Shown here in pieces: positions 8,555-18,288 of a stretch of DNA of 64,000 nucleotides; within the stretch, counting starts at the first letter, position 1; every line of letters begins with the position of its first letter. Where the stretch lies: assembly GCF_019285735.1 (NCBI RefSeq), contig NZ_CP079107.1, positions 3,224,001 through 3,288,000 on the forward strand, in the 5' to 3' direction. Made by a program: the position numbers and the translations under genes. This DNA is from Paeniglutamicibacter sp. Y32M11 (GTDB taxonomy: Bacteria; Actinomycetota; Actinomycetes; Actinomycetales; Micrococcaceae). The notes below the pieces were generated by a model that did not search any database, was not told the origin of the DNA, and was given only the letters and a program-made list of their open reading frames with translations.

Positions 8555-10927
8555 CTATTTTCCGAGTCCGGCGCGACGAAGAGCTTCGGCCATAGCGGTG
8601 TTTCCGCCGGCGCTTGGCTTGGCTTCCCGCTGCGTCGCAGACTTGGCACCCCGGGCTGGGGCATTGTTGGTCCTCGGCGCCCGGGGCTCGGCACCCCGCT
8701 GCGGCAGAGACAACCGTTCGTTCCGCTCAACTTTTGCGCCTGGCTCATCATCCAGGCGAAGCGTCAGCGAGATGCGCTTTCGCGCCGGATCCACTTCAAG
8801 GACCTTGACCTTAACAACTTGGCCGGAGGTGACAATCTCGCGTGGGTCAGAGATGAACTTGTTACTCATGGCCGAGACGTGAACCAGACCGTCTTGATGG
8901 ACACCCACGTCCACGAATGCGCCAAAGGCGGCCACGTTGGAGACTGTTCCTTCTAGAATCATGCCAACTTCAAGGTCACTGATTTTCTCCACGCCTTCCT
9001 TCAGGTTGGCGGTCTTGAAGTCGGGTCGTGGATCGCGGGCAGGACGCACCAATTCAGAGATAACGTCCTTGACCGTGGGTAAACCAAACTGTTCTGTGAC
9101 AAAGTCCACTGCATTCAACGAACCAACGGATTGGTCTTTGGAGGCAGCGGCAGCCAGCAAGCGCTCAGCCAGCCCGTAAGCCTCCGGGTGTACCGCAGAT
9201 GCGTCCAGTGGCTGCTTGCCACCGGTGATACGTAAGAACCCGGCACACTGTTCGAAGGCCTTGGCCCCCAGACGTGGAACCTTCAGTAGGGCCTTGCGAG
9301 TGGCGAAGGGGCCGTTGGCGTTACGGTGCTCAACGATGTTCCGACTGAGCAAGGAACCAACACCTGCCACTCTCGCCAATAAAGCCGGCGAAGCGGTGTT
9401 CACATCAACGCCCACGGCATTCACGCAGTCCTCGACCACTGCGTCCAGTGAGCGGTCTAGTTTGGCAGGGGTCAAATCGTGCTGGTACTGGCCAACTCCG
9501 ATGGACTTAGGTTCAATCTTGACCAGTTCGGCCAACGGGTCTTGCAGCCGGCGGGCAATCGATACTGCTCCACGAATGGAGACATCCAGATCTGGCAGTT
9601 CGGCACTTGCCAGCGCGGACGCCGAGTACACCGAGGCACCTGCCTCCGAAACGATGACCTTGACCGGCTTGTCGGTTAGTTTGGCAATGACTTCTCCGGC
9701 CAATTTATCGGTTTCGCGGCTGGCGGTACCGTTACCCACGGCGATAAGTTCAGTGCCATGTTTGGTTGCCAACCCGACCAGCGTGGCTACCGACGCGTCC
9801 CATTTATTGGCTGGCGCGTGGGGGTAAATAGTGGCAATGTCCACGACCTTGCCCGTGGCATCCACGACAGCGACCTTGACGCCGGTACGTAATCCCGGGT
9901 CCAGGCCCAGCACCGCACGGTTCCCGGCGGGTGCGGCGAGCAATACGTCTCGTAGGTTGGCGGCGAAGACTTTGACGCTGGCTTCCTCCGCTGCCTCGAA
10001 GAGACGGGTGCGGAGATCGGATTCCAGCCGGGCCAGCAATCGTCCGCGCCAGGCCAGTCGAACAGTCTGCGCCAGCCATTTTCCGGCCGGGGCATCAGCA
10101 GCTGCGTTGATCCCCAATGAATGGGCCACGGCTGCTTCATAGCCTCTTCGTGCCTCCGCCAAGGCTTCTTCAGAACGAGGGTCCGCCTCGGCAAGTTCCA
10201 GGGATAGGGCGCCCTCACGCTCGCCGCGCAGTAGCGCCAAGATGCGGTGCGACGGCTGTGTGGCAACGGGCTGAACGAAGTCCTCGTAGTCGGAGAACTT
10301 GGCGGCTTCCGAGGCCGACGCGCCTGGGGCAATCTTTGAGGCGATTTTTCCTCGGATCCATAGCCTTTCGCGCAGCTCGGCGATTAGGACGGGATCCTGC
10401 GAGGCTCTCTCCGTGAGGATGGCTCGGGCGCCTGTTAACGCGTCAGCCACGGCGTTAACTTCGTACTCGGCATTCAGGAAGGAAAGGGCCAGAGCTTCCG
10501 GATCCTGATTGGGATCGTTGATGAGCGAGTCTGCCAAGGGTTCCAGACCGGCCTCGCGGGCAATCTGGGCGCGAGTGCGGCGCTTCGACTTGTAGGGAAG
10601 GTAAAGATCTTCGAGTTCTGACTTAGTGGTCGCCGAGCTGATTGCCCCACGCAGTTCGTCGGTGAGCTTGCCCGATTCGTCGATGGACTTCAAGATCGCT
10701 TCCCTACGATCTTCTAGCTCGCGCAAGTACCGCAGGCGTTCTTCCAACAACCGCAGCTGAATATCATCTAGCGTGCCCGTGACTTCTTTACGGTATCGAG
10801 CAATGAACGGAACCGTTGAACCTGCATCCAGCAATTCGACAGCAGCCTTCACTTGCCAGTCTGCGACAGGTGCTCCCCCGGCGGATAGTTCGGTGGAAAT
10901 TGTCTGGATTATTCGCGTTTGGCTCAC
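8555..10927 (-). CDS. tex: Tex-family RNA-binding transcription accessory protein
   Basis: A 790-residue cytosolic nucleic-acid-binding protein. Domain order follows Tex: an N-terminal helical Tex_N region (1-190), a YqgF/RNase H-like domain around 330-440 (RAVLGLDPGLRTGVKVAVVD), helix-hairpin-helix motifs around 480-560 (NAVGVDVNTASPALLARVAGVG), and an S1 RNA-binding domain at about 650-725 (DLEVGMILEGTVSNVAAFGAFVDVG). The last 65 residues are a basic, low-complexity tail. Tex proteins influence transcription and virulence-gene expression, and the mechanism is only partly known. It uses a GTG start. Confidence 0.95.
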   Translation of the reverse strand: MSQTRIIQTISTELSAGGAPVADWQVKAAVELLDAGSTVPFIARYRKEVTGTLDDIQLRLLEERLRYLRELEDRREAILKSIDESGKLTDELRGAISSATTKSELEDLYLPYKSKRRTRAQIAREAGLEPLADSLINDPNQDPEALALSFLNAEYEVNAVADALTGARAILTERASQDPVLIAELRERLWIRGKIASKIAPGASASEAAKFSDYEDFVQPVATQPSHRILALLRGEREGALSLELAEADPRSEEALAEARRGYEAAVAHSLGINAAADAPAGKWLAQTVRLAWRGRLLARLESDLRTRLFEAAEEASVKVFAANLRDVLLAAPAGNRAVLGLDPGLRTGVKVAVVDATGKVVDIATIYPHAPANKWDASVATLVGLATKHGTELIAVGNGTASRETDKLAGEVIAKLTDKPVKVIVSEAGASVYSASALASAELPDLDVSIRGAVSIARRLQDPLAELVKIEPKSIGVGQYQHDLTPAKLDRSLDAVVEDCVNAVGVDVNTASPALLARVAGVGSLLSRNIVEHRNANGPFATRKALLKVPRLGAKAFEQCAGFLRITGGKQPLDASAVHPEAYGLAERLLAAAASKDQSVGSLNAVDFVTEQFGLPTVKDVISELVRPARDPRPDFKTANLKEGVEKISDLEVGMILEGTVSNVAAFGAFVDVGVHQDGLVHVSAMSNKFISDPREIVTSGQVVKVKVLEVDPARKRISLTLRLDDEPGAKVERNERLSLPQRGAEPRAPRTNNAPARGAKSATQREAKPSAGGNTAMAEALRRAGLGK

Positions 10928-11298
10928 TCACACTAGTTTGCCGTATTTGGCATGTGGTCTCTGGCTCCCATAGAAAGATCGGTGTTTGCGTGTCGCTTTG
11001 GGACCAAAAGTGGCGAGACAGAGCGAAGAGGCACTTCGACGGCGAACTTTCCTTATGAGATGATTCTCCGCGTCGCTCGAAGCCGGAAATCATCGTGCTT
11101 ACCGACCATTGATGTCAACGGCCTGTCCTTTTCGTGTTCCGAGAATCCTCTGTGTGAACATAACCGTCTAAATTCACAGCTGCCAAGCAAGACGACATTG
11201 GAATTTTGAGACCGAGCAGCTTTCGAGGGTTTGTGGTCACCTTTTCAGGGTTGGATCACCACCGCATCTCGAATCTGGTCGGCCGCATACCGTAATTC
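10928..11298. other. Intergenic stretch upstream of tex, no feature recognised
   Basis: About 370 bases between tex and the small membrane-protein frame. Both strands were read; no convincing gene, RNA gene or strong hairpin was seen. It probably contains the tex promoter. Confidence 0.4.
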
Positions 11299-11418
11299 TC
11301 AGGAAACCATTAGATATATAACTGCACCAACCACCGCTGCGGCCAAAACGGCTAGGCCAATGTTTTGCCACAGTATCGGAACGCGTGGTTCCCTACCGTA
11401 ACTATTTCGTTTCCCCAT
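11299..11418 (-). CDS. Possible 39-residue single-span membrane protein
   Basis: The frame starting at ATG 11416-11418 gives a basic start (MGKRNSYGREPR) followed by one hydrophobic helix (IGLAVLAAAVVGAVIYLMV) running to the end. That charge-then-helix design fits a real small membrane protein. A GGGG stretch ahead of the ATG could serve as a weak ribosome site. The frame can be extended upstream to 11502, but the extra residues look non-coding. Function unknown. Confidence 0.35.
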   Translation of the reverse strand: MGKRNSYGREPRVPILWQNIGLAVLAAAVVGAVIYLMVS

Positions 11419-11682
11419 AACTGCCCCAATTCCGTAATTCACACGAGATACTTCAATCTTCGATCCATTCGTATTCGCTAAGGTTCGTGCCGTGGCCAAC
11501 AACGGAGTCTTTTCACCCTGATATTCACCCTTGTAGGTTTTGGGTCATATTGGATATGAACTAATGCCCTAGGTCACAGCTTGTTCGCCCTCCATTTCGC
11601 TCCATCTCAACGGGCAAGGCCAAGATCATAGGGTCTCGCGTTCCCAGCATCTTCACAACACCAAACAACTACGATGGATCAC

Positions 11683-12039
11683 ATGACTTTTTCACGCTCC
11701 AAGAAAGCCTTGATTACAGCCCTTGCCGTCTTGGCTATAGCGACTTCCGGCTGTGCAGGCATTGCCGACACTGCCTCATCGGCTGCTTCTTCCGCAGCCA
11801 CGCAGTTAGCCGACGGCGCGAAGAAAGAACTCATCAAGCAGGTATGCGCTCCGATAAAAGACGGCACCATTAACGCAGAGGATCTGAAGATCGTCACATC
11901 AATGGTTGATGCCGTTCGTGAAGGCGGATTGCCCAAGGAAATTGTCAGTGCCTTGGATGACGTCGCAGCTTCGGGCGACAAAGTTCCCGCCGACGTTCAG
12001 GCTCGACTCGTCGCGGCGTGTGACAACGCATCGGCCTAG
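11683..12039 (+). CDS. Small secreted lipoprotein, function unknown
   Basis: A 118-residue protein with a lipoprotein signal peptide: basic FSRSKKALIT, hydrophobic ALAVLAIA and the lipobox ATSGC with the lipidated Cys near residue 24. The mature part is Ala/Ser-rich, then helical and charged, with two further Cys (QVCAPIKDG and the C-terminal AACDNASA) that may form a disulphide. ATG 11674 three codons upstream is an alternative start. I do not recognise a domain. It is followed by a separate S4-domain gene. Confidence 0.7.
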   Translation: MTFSRSKKALITALAVLAIATSGCAGIADTASSAASSAATQLADGAKKELIKQVCAPIKDGTINAEDLKIVTSMVDAVREGGLPKEIVSALDDVAASGDKVPADVQARLVAACDNASA

Positions 12040-12128
12040 GATCCATCGGGGAAATCCAATTGCGTGCCGGTTGGAGCCACGTGACGCACTGCTCCGCAGT
12101 TGCACGCAGTGCTGGATAGACTGTCGAG

Positions 12129-12506
12129 GTGAAGCAGGAAACTAAGGCAGTTCGAATCGACGCATGGCTCTGGTCCATTCGGATTTTCAAAACGCGTTCG
12201 GCAGCAACTACGGCCTGCCGTGCTGGCCATGTGCGTCTCAACGACAAGCCAGCCAAGGCGGCCCAAATCGTCGTGCCCGGTGACACCATCCGCGTGAGGC
12301 AATCCGGATTCGACAGAACTCTGGAGGTGACAGCCTTGATAGCCAAAAGAGTTGGCTCGGACGTGGCAGTTCGCTGCTACGTTGACCACACTCCGGTCAG
12401 ACCGAAGGAAGTCATTCCGCAGGTTCCCGTCCGAGATAGAGGCGCTGGACGGCCAACCAAAAAAGACCGCCGCGAGATGGAACGGCTTCGCGAACAGATG
12501 CACTGA
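12129..12506 (+). CDS. S4-domain RNA-binding protein (Hsp15-like)
   Basis: A 125-residue basic cytosolic protein. Residues 8-65 form an S4 RNA-binding domain (RIDAWLWSIRIFKTRSAATTACRAGHVRLND...AAQIVVPGDTIRVR). The tail from residue 95 is highly basic (GRPTKKDRREMERLREQ). Layout and size match Hsp15/HslR-type proteins, which recognise stalled 50S subunits carrying tRNA-nascent chain. It begins with GTG. A small membrane-protein gene follows on the same strand. Confidence 0.85.
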   Translation: MKQETKAVRIDAWLWSIRIFKTRSAATTACRAGHVRLNDKPAKAAQIVVPGDTIRVRQSGFDRTLEVTALIAKRVGSDVAVRCYVDHTPVRPKEVIPQVPVRDRGAGRPTKKDRREMERLREQMH

Positions 12507-12584
12507 CCTGAGAGCTACGATAGGAAAGGTACCTCATCTGTGGGAGGGAATTCGCCACAACCACAATTTAGCCTGAGGAGAAGT

Positions 12585-12812
12585 ATGGCTCGGAATAAAA
12601 GCTGGAATGAACTTTCTGTTGTCGCTCGCTGGAGGATCGCGATCTTGGCGCTCGCACAGCTGGCTCTTCAATTCGTTGCCTTACGCGACTTGGTCAAGCG
12701 CCCAGCAGCTGACGTACGTGGTTCCAAAAGTCTCTGGGCGGCTGCAACTTTCATCAATTTCTTTGGCCCATTGGCTTACTTGGCTTTTGGCCGCGGGTGG
12801 AAAAATAAGTAA
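12585..12812 (+). CDS. Small membrane protein with PLDc_N-type domain
   Basis: A 75-residue protein with two hydrophobic segments: about 17-33 (AILALAQLALQFVALRDL) and 50-68 (AAATFINFFGPLAYLAFGRG). The order 'helix, R-x-L/V, helix with F-G-P-x-x-Y-L-x-F-G-R' is typical of the phospholipase D nuclease N-terminal (PLDc_N) family, which has no catalytic residues of its own. ATG 12585 is preceded by GAGGAG at 12576-12581. Role unknown. Confidence 0.75.
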   Translation: MARNKSWNELSVVARWRIAILALAQLALQFVALRDLVKRPAADVRGSKSLWAAATFINFFGPLAYLAFGRGWKNK

Positions 12813-12948
12813 GCGTCTTTTCTCGAATGAAGGAAATCCCGAGTAGGCCTAACGATACGTGAGGAATTTTCTTCATTTCTGAGCTGTTCCATTCGTCAAG
12901 AAACGAAGCGCTTTCTTCATGAATCGCCTTAACAAGTAGGCTGACAAT

Positions 12949-13659
12949 ATGACGAAAACGAGCCAAGCTAAGCGACGCCTTCCGACCTGGCTTTCGGCGC
13001 TGACCAACTTCGTAGCCGCACTGATCGTCATCGCGCTAGTGCAGGCCTTCGTTGTTAAGATTTACCACGTGCCCTCCGCTTCCATGGAAAAAACACTCAA
13101 CACCGGCGACCGAATCCTCGTCAGTCGCTTAAACGGAGCTAAGCCTTTCACTCCGCAAAACGAGGACGTCATCGTATTCAAAGCTGCCGGCGACTGGAAT
13201 GATAACGTTCCATCGGAGCAAGAATCTCTAGCAAAACGTGTCCTCAAGACCTTCGGTGACATCACGGGCATCGGTCCTTCACACGAAAAAATCCTAGTTA
13301 AGCGCGTGATCGGGTCGCCCGGAGACACTGTGGAGTGCTGTAACTCCAAAGGGCAGCTCATTCGCAATGGACATCCGTTCAACGAGCAATACGTCCAACA
13401 GGATCTTCCGTTCGCTTCTGATGAGTCAGGCTGCGGAGACGCAACGCTCTCCATGCGCTGTTTTGGGCGCATCGATGTACCAGCCGGCAAATACTTGGTG
13501 ATGGGCGATAACCGCAGCAACTCCTCAGACGGGGTAGCTCGCTGTCGTGGAATTGCACTTTCGGACGCACAAAGTTGCGTAAGATTCGTTGACGCAACCG
13601 ACATAGTGGGCCCGGTCATCAGTGTTATTTGGCCAGTGAAGAACTGGACGTCGTTGTAA
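12949..13659 (+). CDS. lepB: Signal peptidase I
   Basis: A 236-residue membrane-bound serine peptidase that removes signal peptides of Sec- and Tat-exported proteins. One N-terminal anchor (residues 15-37, LTNFVAALIVIALVQAFVVKIY) is followed by the S26 boxes: catalytic Ser in VPSASMEKTL, catalytic Lys in VKRVIGSPGDTVE, and GDNRSNSSDGVARCRG near the end. A Cys-rich insertion (ECCNSKG and SGCGDATLSMRCFG) may be disulphide-bonded on the outer face. It is on the plus strand; the next gene on that side is a decaying minus-strand rml remnant. Confidence 0.93.
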   Translation: MTKTSQAKRRLPTWLSALTNFVAALIVIALVQAFVVKIYHVPSASMEKTLNTGDRILVSRLNGAKPFTPQNEDVIVFKAAGDWNDNVPSEQESLAKRVLKTFGDITGIGPSHEKILVKRVIGSPGDTVECCNSKGQLIRNGHPFNEQYVQQDLPFASDESGCGDATLSMRCFGRIDVPAGKYLVMGDNRSNSSDGVARCRGIALSDAQSCVRFVDATDIVGPVISVIWPVKNWTSL

Positions 13660-13771
13660 CCAAAAACTAGGATGACGGGACCCACGTAACGCTGTATTTT
13701 GTCGCTTACCGATCTGCATGTTAGCAAGGTGACGGCTAGCTAAGATAGTCGCGCAATGCCTCCACATGGTC

Positions 13772-14372
13772 TCACGGTGCGAATCCTGCCCTTTTGATTT
13801 TGGTCAGGTCCAGCATACTGTTGGCTGGCCGTTGTGCGGCTGGCTTACCGGCGGAGAATTCCTCGGTCGTGATACCCGAAACCGATGAACGTTGTTTTTC
13901 GGTCATTTCGAATACCAAGGCGGCAATGTCCGCCCGCGATGTTGCTTCTCCGTCGTTGCTCAGGTTGTAAGTTCCAAATGGTGCTTTGGACTCTAGGAGG
14001 TGCCGGATACCGAAAACGATATCTTCGGTGAACGACAAACGACCGATTTGGTCGTTGACAACACGTGGCTCAATTCCCTTATCCGCCAGGCTCTGCATGG
14101 TGGCCACGAAGTTCTTGCCTTCGCCTATCACCCAGCTCGTACGAATGATGTAGTGCCGCGGCACGTTAGCCACGGCGATATCGCCGGCGGCCTTGGACTG
14201 CCCGTAGACACCCAGCGGAGAGAATGCTTCATCTTCTGTATGAACTTTTCCGTGCCATCAAATACGTAGTCTGAGGCACGAATACCACCCTCGGCAGATC
14301 AATTTCAGCGGTGAAGACACTTCCAAAGGCGGAACCGTCCCGAAAGTCGGCACATACAGTTGCACGGCACGT
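13772..14372 (-). pseudogene. Decayed rmlC-rmlD fusion (dTDP-rhamnose synthesis)
   Basis: The downstream 400 bases encode the C-terminal third of dTDP-4-dehydrorhamnose reductase (HYIIRTSWVIGEGKN, FGTYNLSNDGEATSRADIA). Reading upstream, the frame continues as PLGVYGQSKAAGDIAVANV. It is then broken near 14250 by a lost base, beyond which SDYVFDGTEK is in another frame. Further upstream, 14292-14348 encodes DFRDGSAFGSVFTAEIDLP, a piece of the RmlC epimerase domain joined directly to the reductase. The middle of the gene is deleted. The pattern matches the RmlC-RmlD fusions known in actinobacteria. The remnant cannot make an active enzyme. Confidence 0.7.
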
Positions 14373-14399
14373 TAATTGGTGATAAGCTGTCGAGTTCGA

Positions 14400-14605
14400 T
14401 GCCGATGAGCCGAAGGCCAAGCATAAACTTCTCGACGATTCGTGCCCATTGGATATGCCGCTGGATGTGGAATCCGAGGAAATCGAATCCGTCGTAAATA
14501 AGAGCGGTACGGGTCTTCTTGTCCGCCAGCCGTAGCCCGATCTTCGTGGCCACCTCATTGACTTGTTCGCGCTACGCCTCCGTGTGCTCCCGGGTGCCAA
14601 ATGCC
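14400..14605 (-). pseudogene. Scrap of a group II intron reverse transcriptase/maturase
   Basis: The minus-strand frame reads FGTREHTEA, a stop codon, then REQVNEVATKIGLRLADKKTRT and GFDFLGFHIQRH. This is the order of the C-terminal half of the palm and the start of the thumb of group II intron reverse transcriptases (HGTREHAEA...GLxLxxxKTRI...GFDFLGFxIQR). The YADD catalytic segment and everything upstream are missing and there is an in-frame stop, so it is dead. It is joined directly to the rml remnant. Confidence 0.65.
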
Positions 14606-14645
14606 ATGAATAGGCGTCGACCTTTCAGGCACGTCTTCACAGTCG

Positions 14646-15752
14646 TTAGCGTGAGCTGAAACCGATCATCTCGAGGATCTGGCCGGGGTGGTTTCGCAGG
14701 TTCCGGGTGGTTCTGGCGAGGTTCTTGTGGCCCTGAGGTTTGAGCAGCGTGATGGCAATGTTCCGCAGGAAGACCATCACCCGTGGTGTCTCACCGTTGC
14801 GCACAGGGTGTTTGTCTTCCAGAAAGAGGACGTCCCGCCGCCAGTGGAGACCATTTTCGATGCCCCCAGTGGCCGCGCACCCAACTGGCCAGCTGCGTCG
14901 GGCTCGCTTGGTATGTCGGTAGCGAGGTGACGGCGTAGACGGTTTCCAGAAGCCATTTCTTGGTGCCGACCGGCCTGGATTTGCAGGTGATCTGTCGGCC
15001 GTTGGCCGTGACGCTGGTGCGGTTCCCGGTTGGATCCTGTTCCCAAGTAGCGTCGGAGAGCTGTTTCAGCAACGTGGGCTGGTTGCCTTTTACGGTAAAA
15101 ATATAGTGCGCGGCTCTCCCCGCGAGATAGTGGGCGTGGCTGCTCTGCGTATGCAGGGCGTGGGCGGTGACGACCACCCCGGCCAGCGACGGAAAATGGT
15201 CCATCAGCACCGTGAACTGCAGAATCTCGTTGCTTTCTCGCCCAGCGCCACCTTCGCCAGCACCGCATTGGTGTTCTGTTCGATCGACGACAGGCGGATC
15301 CGGCTTCCCGAGCCGTTCTTCGCGCCGCGCATTTCCTTGCCGTCCACCGCGATGGCTGCTGGCCGGCCGAGGTCCTGCGCCCAGTCGGCGGCCAGAAGGT
15401 CGAAGGCATTCGATTCCAGCCGTTCAAAAACTCGGGCCAAGGTGGTGGCATGCGGAGCACCAATCCCGCAGGCAGTTAGCTCGGTCCGCGCTGTGTCGGC
15501 GGCCCACTCGGCCATTTCCACCAGCGTCTTCGCGCCGGCTAATACGGAGCACACCATGGTGAGGACCAGATGCGCGAATTGGTAGCGGACTCCGCGCCCG
15601 GCCCGGGGATCCCGCAGCTGGGCAAACGCTGCCAGCAGGCGGGACGGGTCCACGCTGACGGGTTCGGATGCGGAAAACTTGGTCAATAAAGACCGGAAGG
15701 TGGGAAAGCTACACGAAGGAACTCCTCTTGAAACATGTGGACTGATATTCAC
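14646..15752 (-). pseudogene. ISAs1-family transposase with two frameshifts
   Basis: Three frames together give a complete ISAs1/H-repeat-type transposase of about 365 residues. The N-terminal part (15204-15752) has AVDGKEMRGAKN, with the first Asp. One A is missing near 15237, where the canonical KSNEI motif is split. The second part holds GVVVTAHALHTQSSHAHYL and YIFTVKGNQPTLL. An extra G near 14857 breaks RGHWG from IENGLHWRRDVLFLEDKH, which then runs to the stop at 14646. In the usual D-A-L-H-T motif the Asp is replaced by His (TAHALHT), so catalysis would be lost as well. Confidence 0.8.
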
Positions 15753-15771
15753 ATGCTTAATAGGAGTTCCT
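15717..15771. repeat. Nested inverted repeat ahead of the ISAs1 transposase
   Basis: AGGAACTCCT (15717-15726) pairs with AGGAGTTCCT (15762-15771), and inside it CATGTG (15734-15739) pairs with CACATG (15750-15755). It overlaps the transposase start and probably belongs to the IS end region. Confidence 0.45.
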
Positions 15772-16138
15772 GTCCGTTAAAAGCTGGCGCGGGGGTCGTC
15801 TCACATATTAAGACCGTCGGGCCCATTCGCGACTTTGCTGACGCCCTGCCCTTTCAGGCGACTCGTCGACGCAGAATATTAACGTATGCTCCGCAGACAG
15901 TCAGCCCTGATTCGCCAGAAATCCCTTGTCATGAAATTTCGAGGCTAAAGCGAGAGGCAATTCACAAAAGGACTACACAACTGCACTGACGTTCAATCCC
16001 TCAGACTTTTAGTCTTCCGTCATCAAACAAATATGACTCCCGGCAATGGGAAGAAATTTTTGACTTTGAAGCAGGTAGTGTTAGATGAAACATGTCTGAG
16101 ACCGCATTAATTGTGGCGTCACCTTCGTAGGGATACCA
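15772..16138. other. Leader region of the EPS operon, no gene
   Basis: About 370 AT-richer bases separate the transposase remnant from the first glycosyltransferase. A weak promoter-like pair, TTGACT at 16060-16065 and TAGATG at 16082-16087 (16-bp spacer), lies about 50 bases before the first ATG. No reading frame here is convincing. Confidence 0.35.
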
Positions 16139-17197
16139 ATGAATACAAAAACGCTTTTAGTAATCCCTTGGCTTGAGGGCGGTGGAGCCGAAAAAGCGTT
16201 ACTAGAACTCATAGGCCGCGTGCCCGGAAGAGAAAACATCGACGCGATAGTCCTATTTAGCGGCTCCAAAAACATACAGCCGCTAGAAAACCTTGTAAAC
16301 ACGGTAGACGTCCTTGGCTGCAAACGCGGCCCACTGGGCGCATTTGCAGCCTCTCAAAAACTGGCCAGCGTTCTCCCAAGTTATGGTCGCATCTATTCAT
16401 TGATGCGTGCCTCACATGTTGTCTTAGGACTGCTGCCAAGAAAAGTCTTGGCCGACAAGTCGATTGCCGCAACATTTCATCAACTGCCAGAGCCGGAGTC
16501 CAGAGGCCTACTTGGAGCAATCGAGACTCGCTTGATCGCCCGCGGACTCAGCAGAGCTGATCTAGTGACGGCACCTTCACGCCGCGCCGTTCAGCAAATA
16601 CAAAAAATGGGTCTAGCCCCATGGAATTCAGTGACATTTGAGCCGAACATGGTGTCCTTGGACACGCGTCCACTCCGCGCCCAGCGTCCAGCGCCACTAG
16701 GTATTCTCCGTCTACTCTTTTGCGGCAGGCTGACACACCAAAAAGGACTCGACCAACTACTGCAAATCTTCGGTAACTCAACATCGAACATCCAATTGCG
16801 AATAGTGGGCGATGGCCCTGAACGTTCCCGATTAGAGACTTTGGCGCGAGGGCTTCCCCCTCAAGTTCACGTTGAATTTGTGCCTCACGTCGACGATGTC
16901 ACGCCACACATTGATTGGTGTGACGCATTTTTCATGCCCAGTCGGGAAGAACTCAATCCCATGTTCCTCCATGAAGCATGGAGGAGAGGCCGTGGCGGCA
17001 TAGTCTCCGGCATCGCCCCATTCCGGGATCTATCGGCTGAAGGGCCACTACTCATTGCTGATAGCCCAAATAAGTACCTGCAAATATTCAGCGAAATCAT
17101 AATAGATTCCGCTTGGAGAGCAAGTGCATATGATATGGCAGACGCTTATGCAGAAATTGACTCGTCATTATTAAGCAATTTCCTCAAGGAACATTAA
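16139..17197 (+). CDS. Glycosyltransferase family 4
   Basis: A 352-residue GT-B-fold retaining glycosyltransferase, cytosolic or membrane-associated. The C-terminal half carries the GT4 pattern: LLFCGRLTHQKGLDQLL, IVGDGPERSRLE and the EELNPMFLHEAW region that provides the E-x7-E-like donor site. The N-terminal MNTKTLLVIPWLEGGGAEKALLELI is the glycine-rich acceptor loop. It is the first gene of a tightly packed set (TAATG overlap with the next gene), so it should add one sugar of the EPS repeat unit. Donor and acceptor cannot be read from sequence. GC content is visibly lower than in flanking genes. Confidence 0.88.
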   Translation: MNTKTLLVIPWLEGGGAEKALLELIGRVPGRENIDAIVLFSGSKNIQPLENLVNTVDVLGCKRGPLGAFAASQKLASVLPSYGRIYSLMRASHVVLGLLPRKVLADKSIAATFHQLPEPESRGLLGAIETRLIARGLSRADLVTAPSRRAVQQIQKMGLAPWNSVTFEPNMVSLDTRPLRAQRPAPLGILRLLFCGRLTHQKGLDQLLQIFGNSTSNIQLRIVGDGPERSRLETLARGLPPQVHVEFVPHVDDVTPHIDWCDAFFMPSREELNPMFLHEAWRRGRGGIVSGIAPFRDLSAEGPLLIADSPNKYLQIFSEIIIDSAWRASAYDMADAYAEIDSSLLSNFLKEH

Positions 17198-18288
17198 TGA
17201 AAATACTATTACTTCACGCTTACAGTTCAAAGAATACCGGTGACGGTCTACTTGTTGAACTATCACATTCACTCTTGAATCGGGCCTTCAGCAACCCTGA
17301 AATCACAACGGTTGCCTTAGACGCAAGTTCCTTTGGCGAACGAGACGTCATTCAATGGGGCGACGCCTCCGTCCAAAACCACAAAATCCCCGTGCCCGCT
17401 GGCATGTTCATCGCGTCGCTCATTGGGAATAAGAATCTGAATGAGATCGCCAGCAAATCTGACCTTATATTGGGTGTCGGAGGAGGATACATGCGCGGTG
17501 GGACACTAATCGAAGCGATTAAGTATGTCGGCGCTCATTTCGGGCAACTGCGCATCGCAGCTCGACACGGATCTCGATCAATTCTACTACCGCAAAGCAT
17601 AGGACCATTTAGGGGCCCTTTGAAGCAGATAATAGGCTCGAGATTATCAAAAATTGACACCATATACTTACGTGATGAGCGTTCCATAAATGATCTCCAT
17701 AAATTGCAAAATATATTGCGTGGATCAGATTTGGCCGTCATGGAACTAGCGCGGAGCATAGAAGAAATTCCTGAACCAGTGGACAATCGACCTGTTATTA
17801 TTGCTCGCCACCTGGCGGGAAAGAACAAAAAATACGGAATACTGCTTCGGGATCTAGCAAAGGACAAGCGATATGGCTGGGCTGTTCAGTCTCGTGGTCG
17901 TGGGAATAACGACGGTCCCCTAACGGATGCACTGAGTGAATCAACCGCACCAAATTTAGCTGAGCTACTGGCCGCAAAGAAAGCTGGTGTCATAGTGAGC
18001 ACCCGCCTCCATGGCTCGATGGCAGCGCTCCTAGCCGGCGTTCCAACTGTCCACCTAAGTTACGAGCGAAAAGGGTGGGGGGCATTCAGCGATCTTGGCC
18101 TTGACCGATACGTTCTAAACGCACGCAACACAACTCTGGCTGAAGTCAATACACTTGTGGATGAGATACAAAACGACCAGACTGCCTACTGGAAACGAGT
18201 CCTAGCGGCGCGCGGTATGATTTCTAAGCGCGAAATCGAACTAATTCACAATCTGCGCCGAGTTGCAGGAGAGCGCGTCCATGGATAA
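17197..18288 (+). CDS. Polysaccharide pyruvyl transferase
   Basis: A 363-residue protein of the polysaccharide pyruvyl transferase family (CsaB/WcaK/ExoV-like), which moves pyruvate from phosphoenolpyruvate to a sugar as a ketal. Markers are the N-terminal SSKNTGDGLLVE, the LILGVGGGYMRGG loop, LLPQSIGPF and the C-terminal STRLHGSMAALLAGVPTVHLSYERKG, where Arg and His are thought to bind PEP. It starts at ATG 17197 overlapping the preceding stop by one base, and its end overlaps the next gene by 8 bases. It predicts an acidic, pyruvylated polymer. Confidence 0.88.
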   Translation: MKILLLHAYSSKNTGDGLLVELSHSLLNRAFSNPEITTVALDASSFGERDVIQWGDASVQNHKIPVPAGMFIASLIGNKNLNEIASKSDLILGVGGGYMRGGTLIEAIKYVGAHFGQLRIAARHGSRSILLPQSIGPFRGPLKQIIGSRLSKIDTIYLRDERSINDLHKLQNILRGSDLAVMELARSIEEIPEPVDNRPVIIARHLAGKNKKYGILLRDLAKDKRYGWAVQSRGRGNNDGPLTDALSESTAPNLAELLAAKKAGVIVSTRLHGSMAALLAGVPTVHLSYERKGWGAFSDLGLDRYVLNARNTTLAEVNTLVDEIQNDQTAYWKRVLAARGMISKREIELIHNLRRVAGERVHG

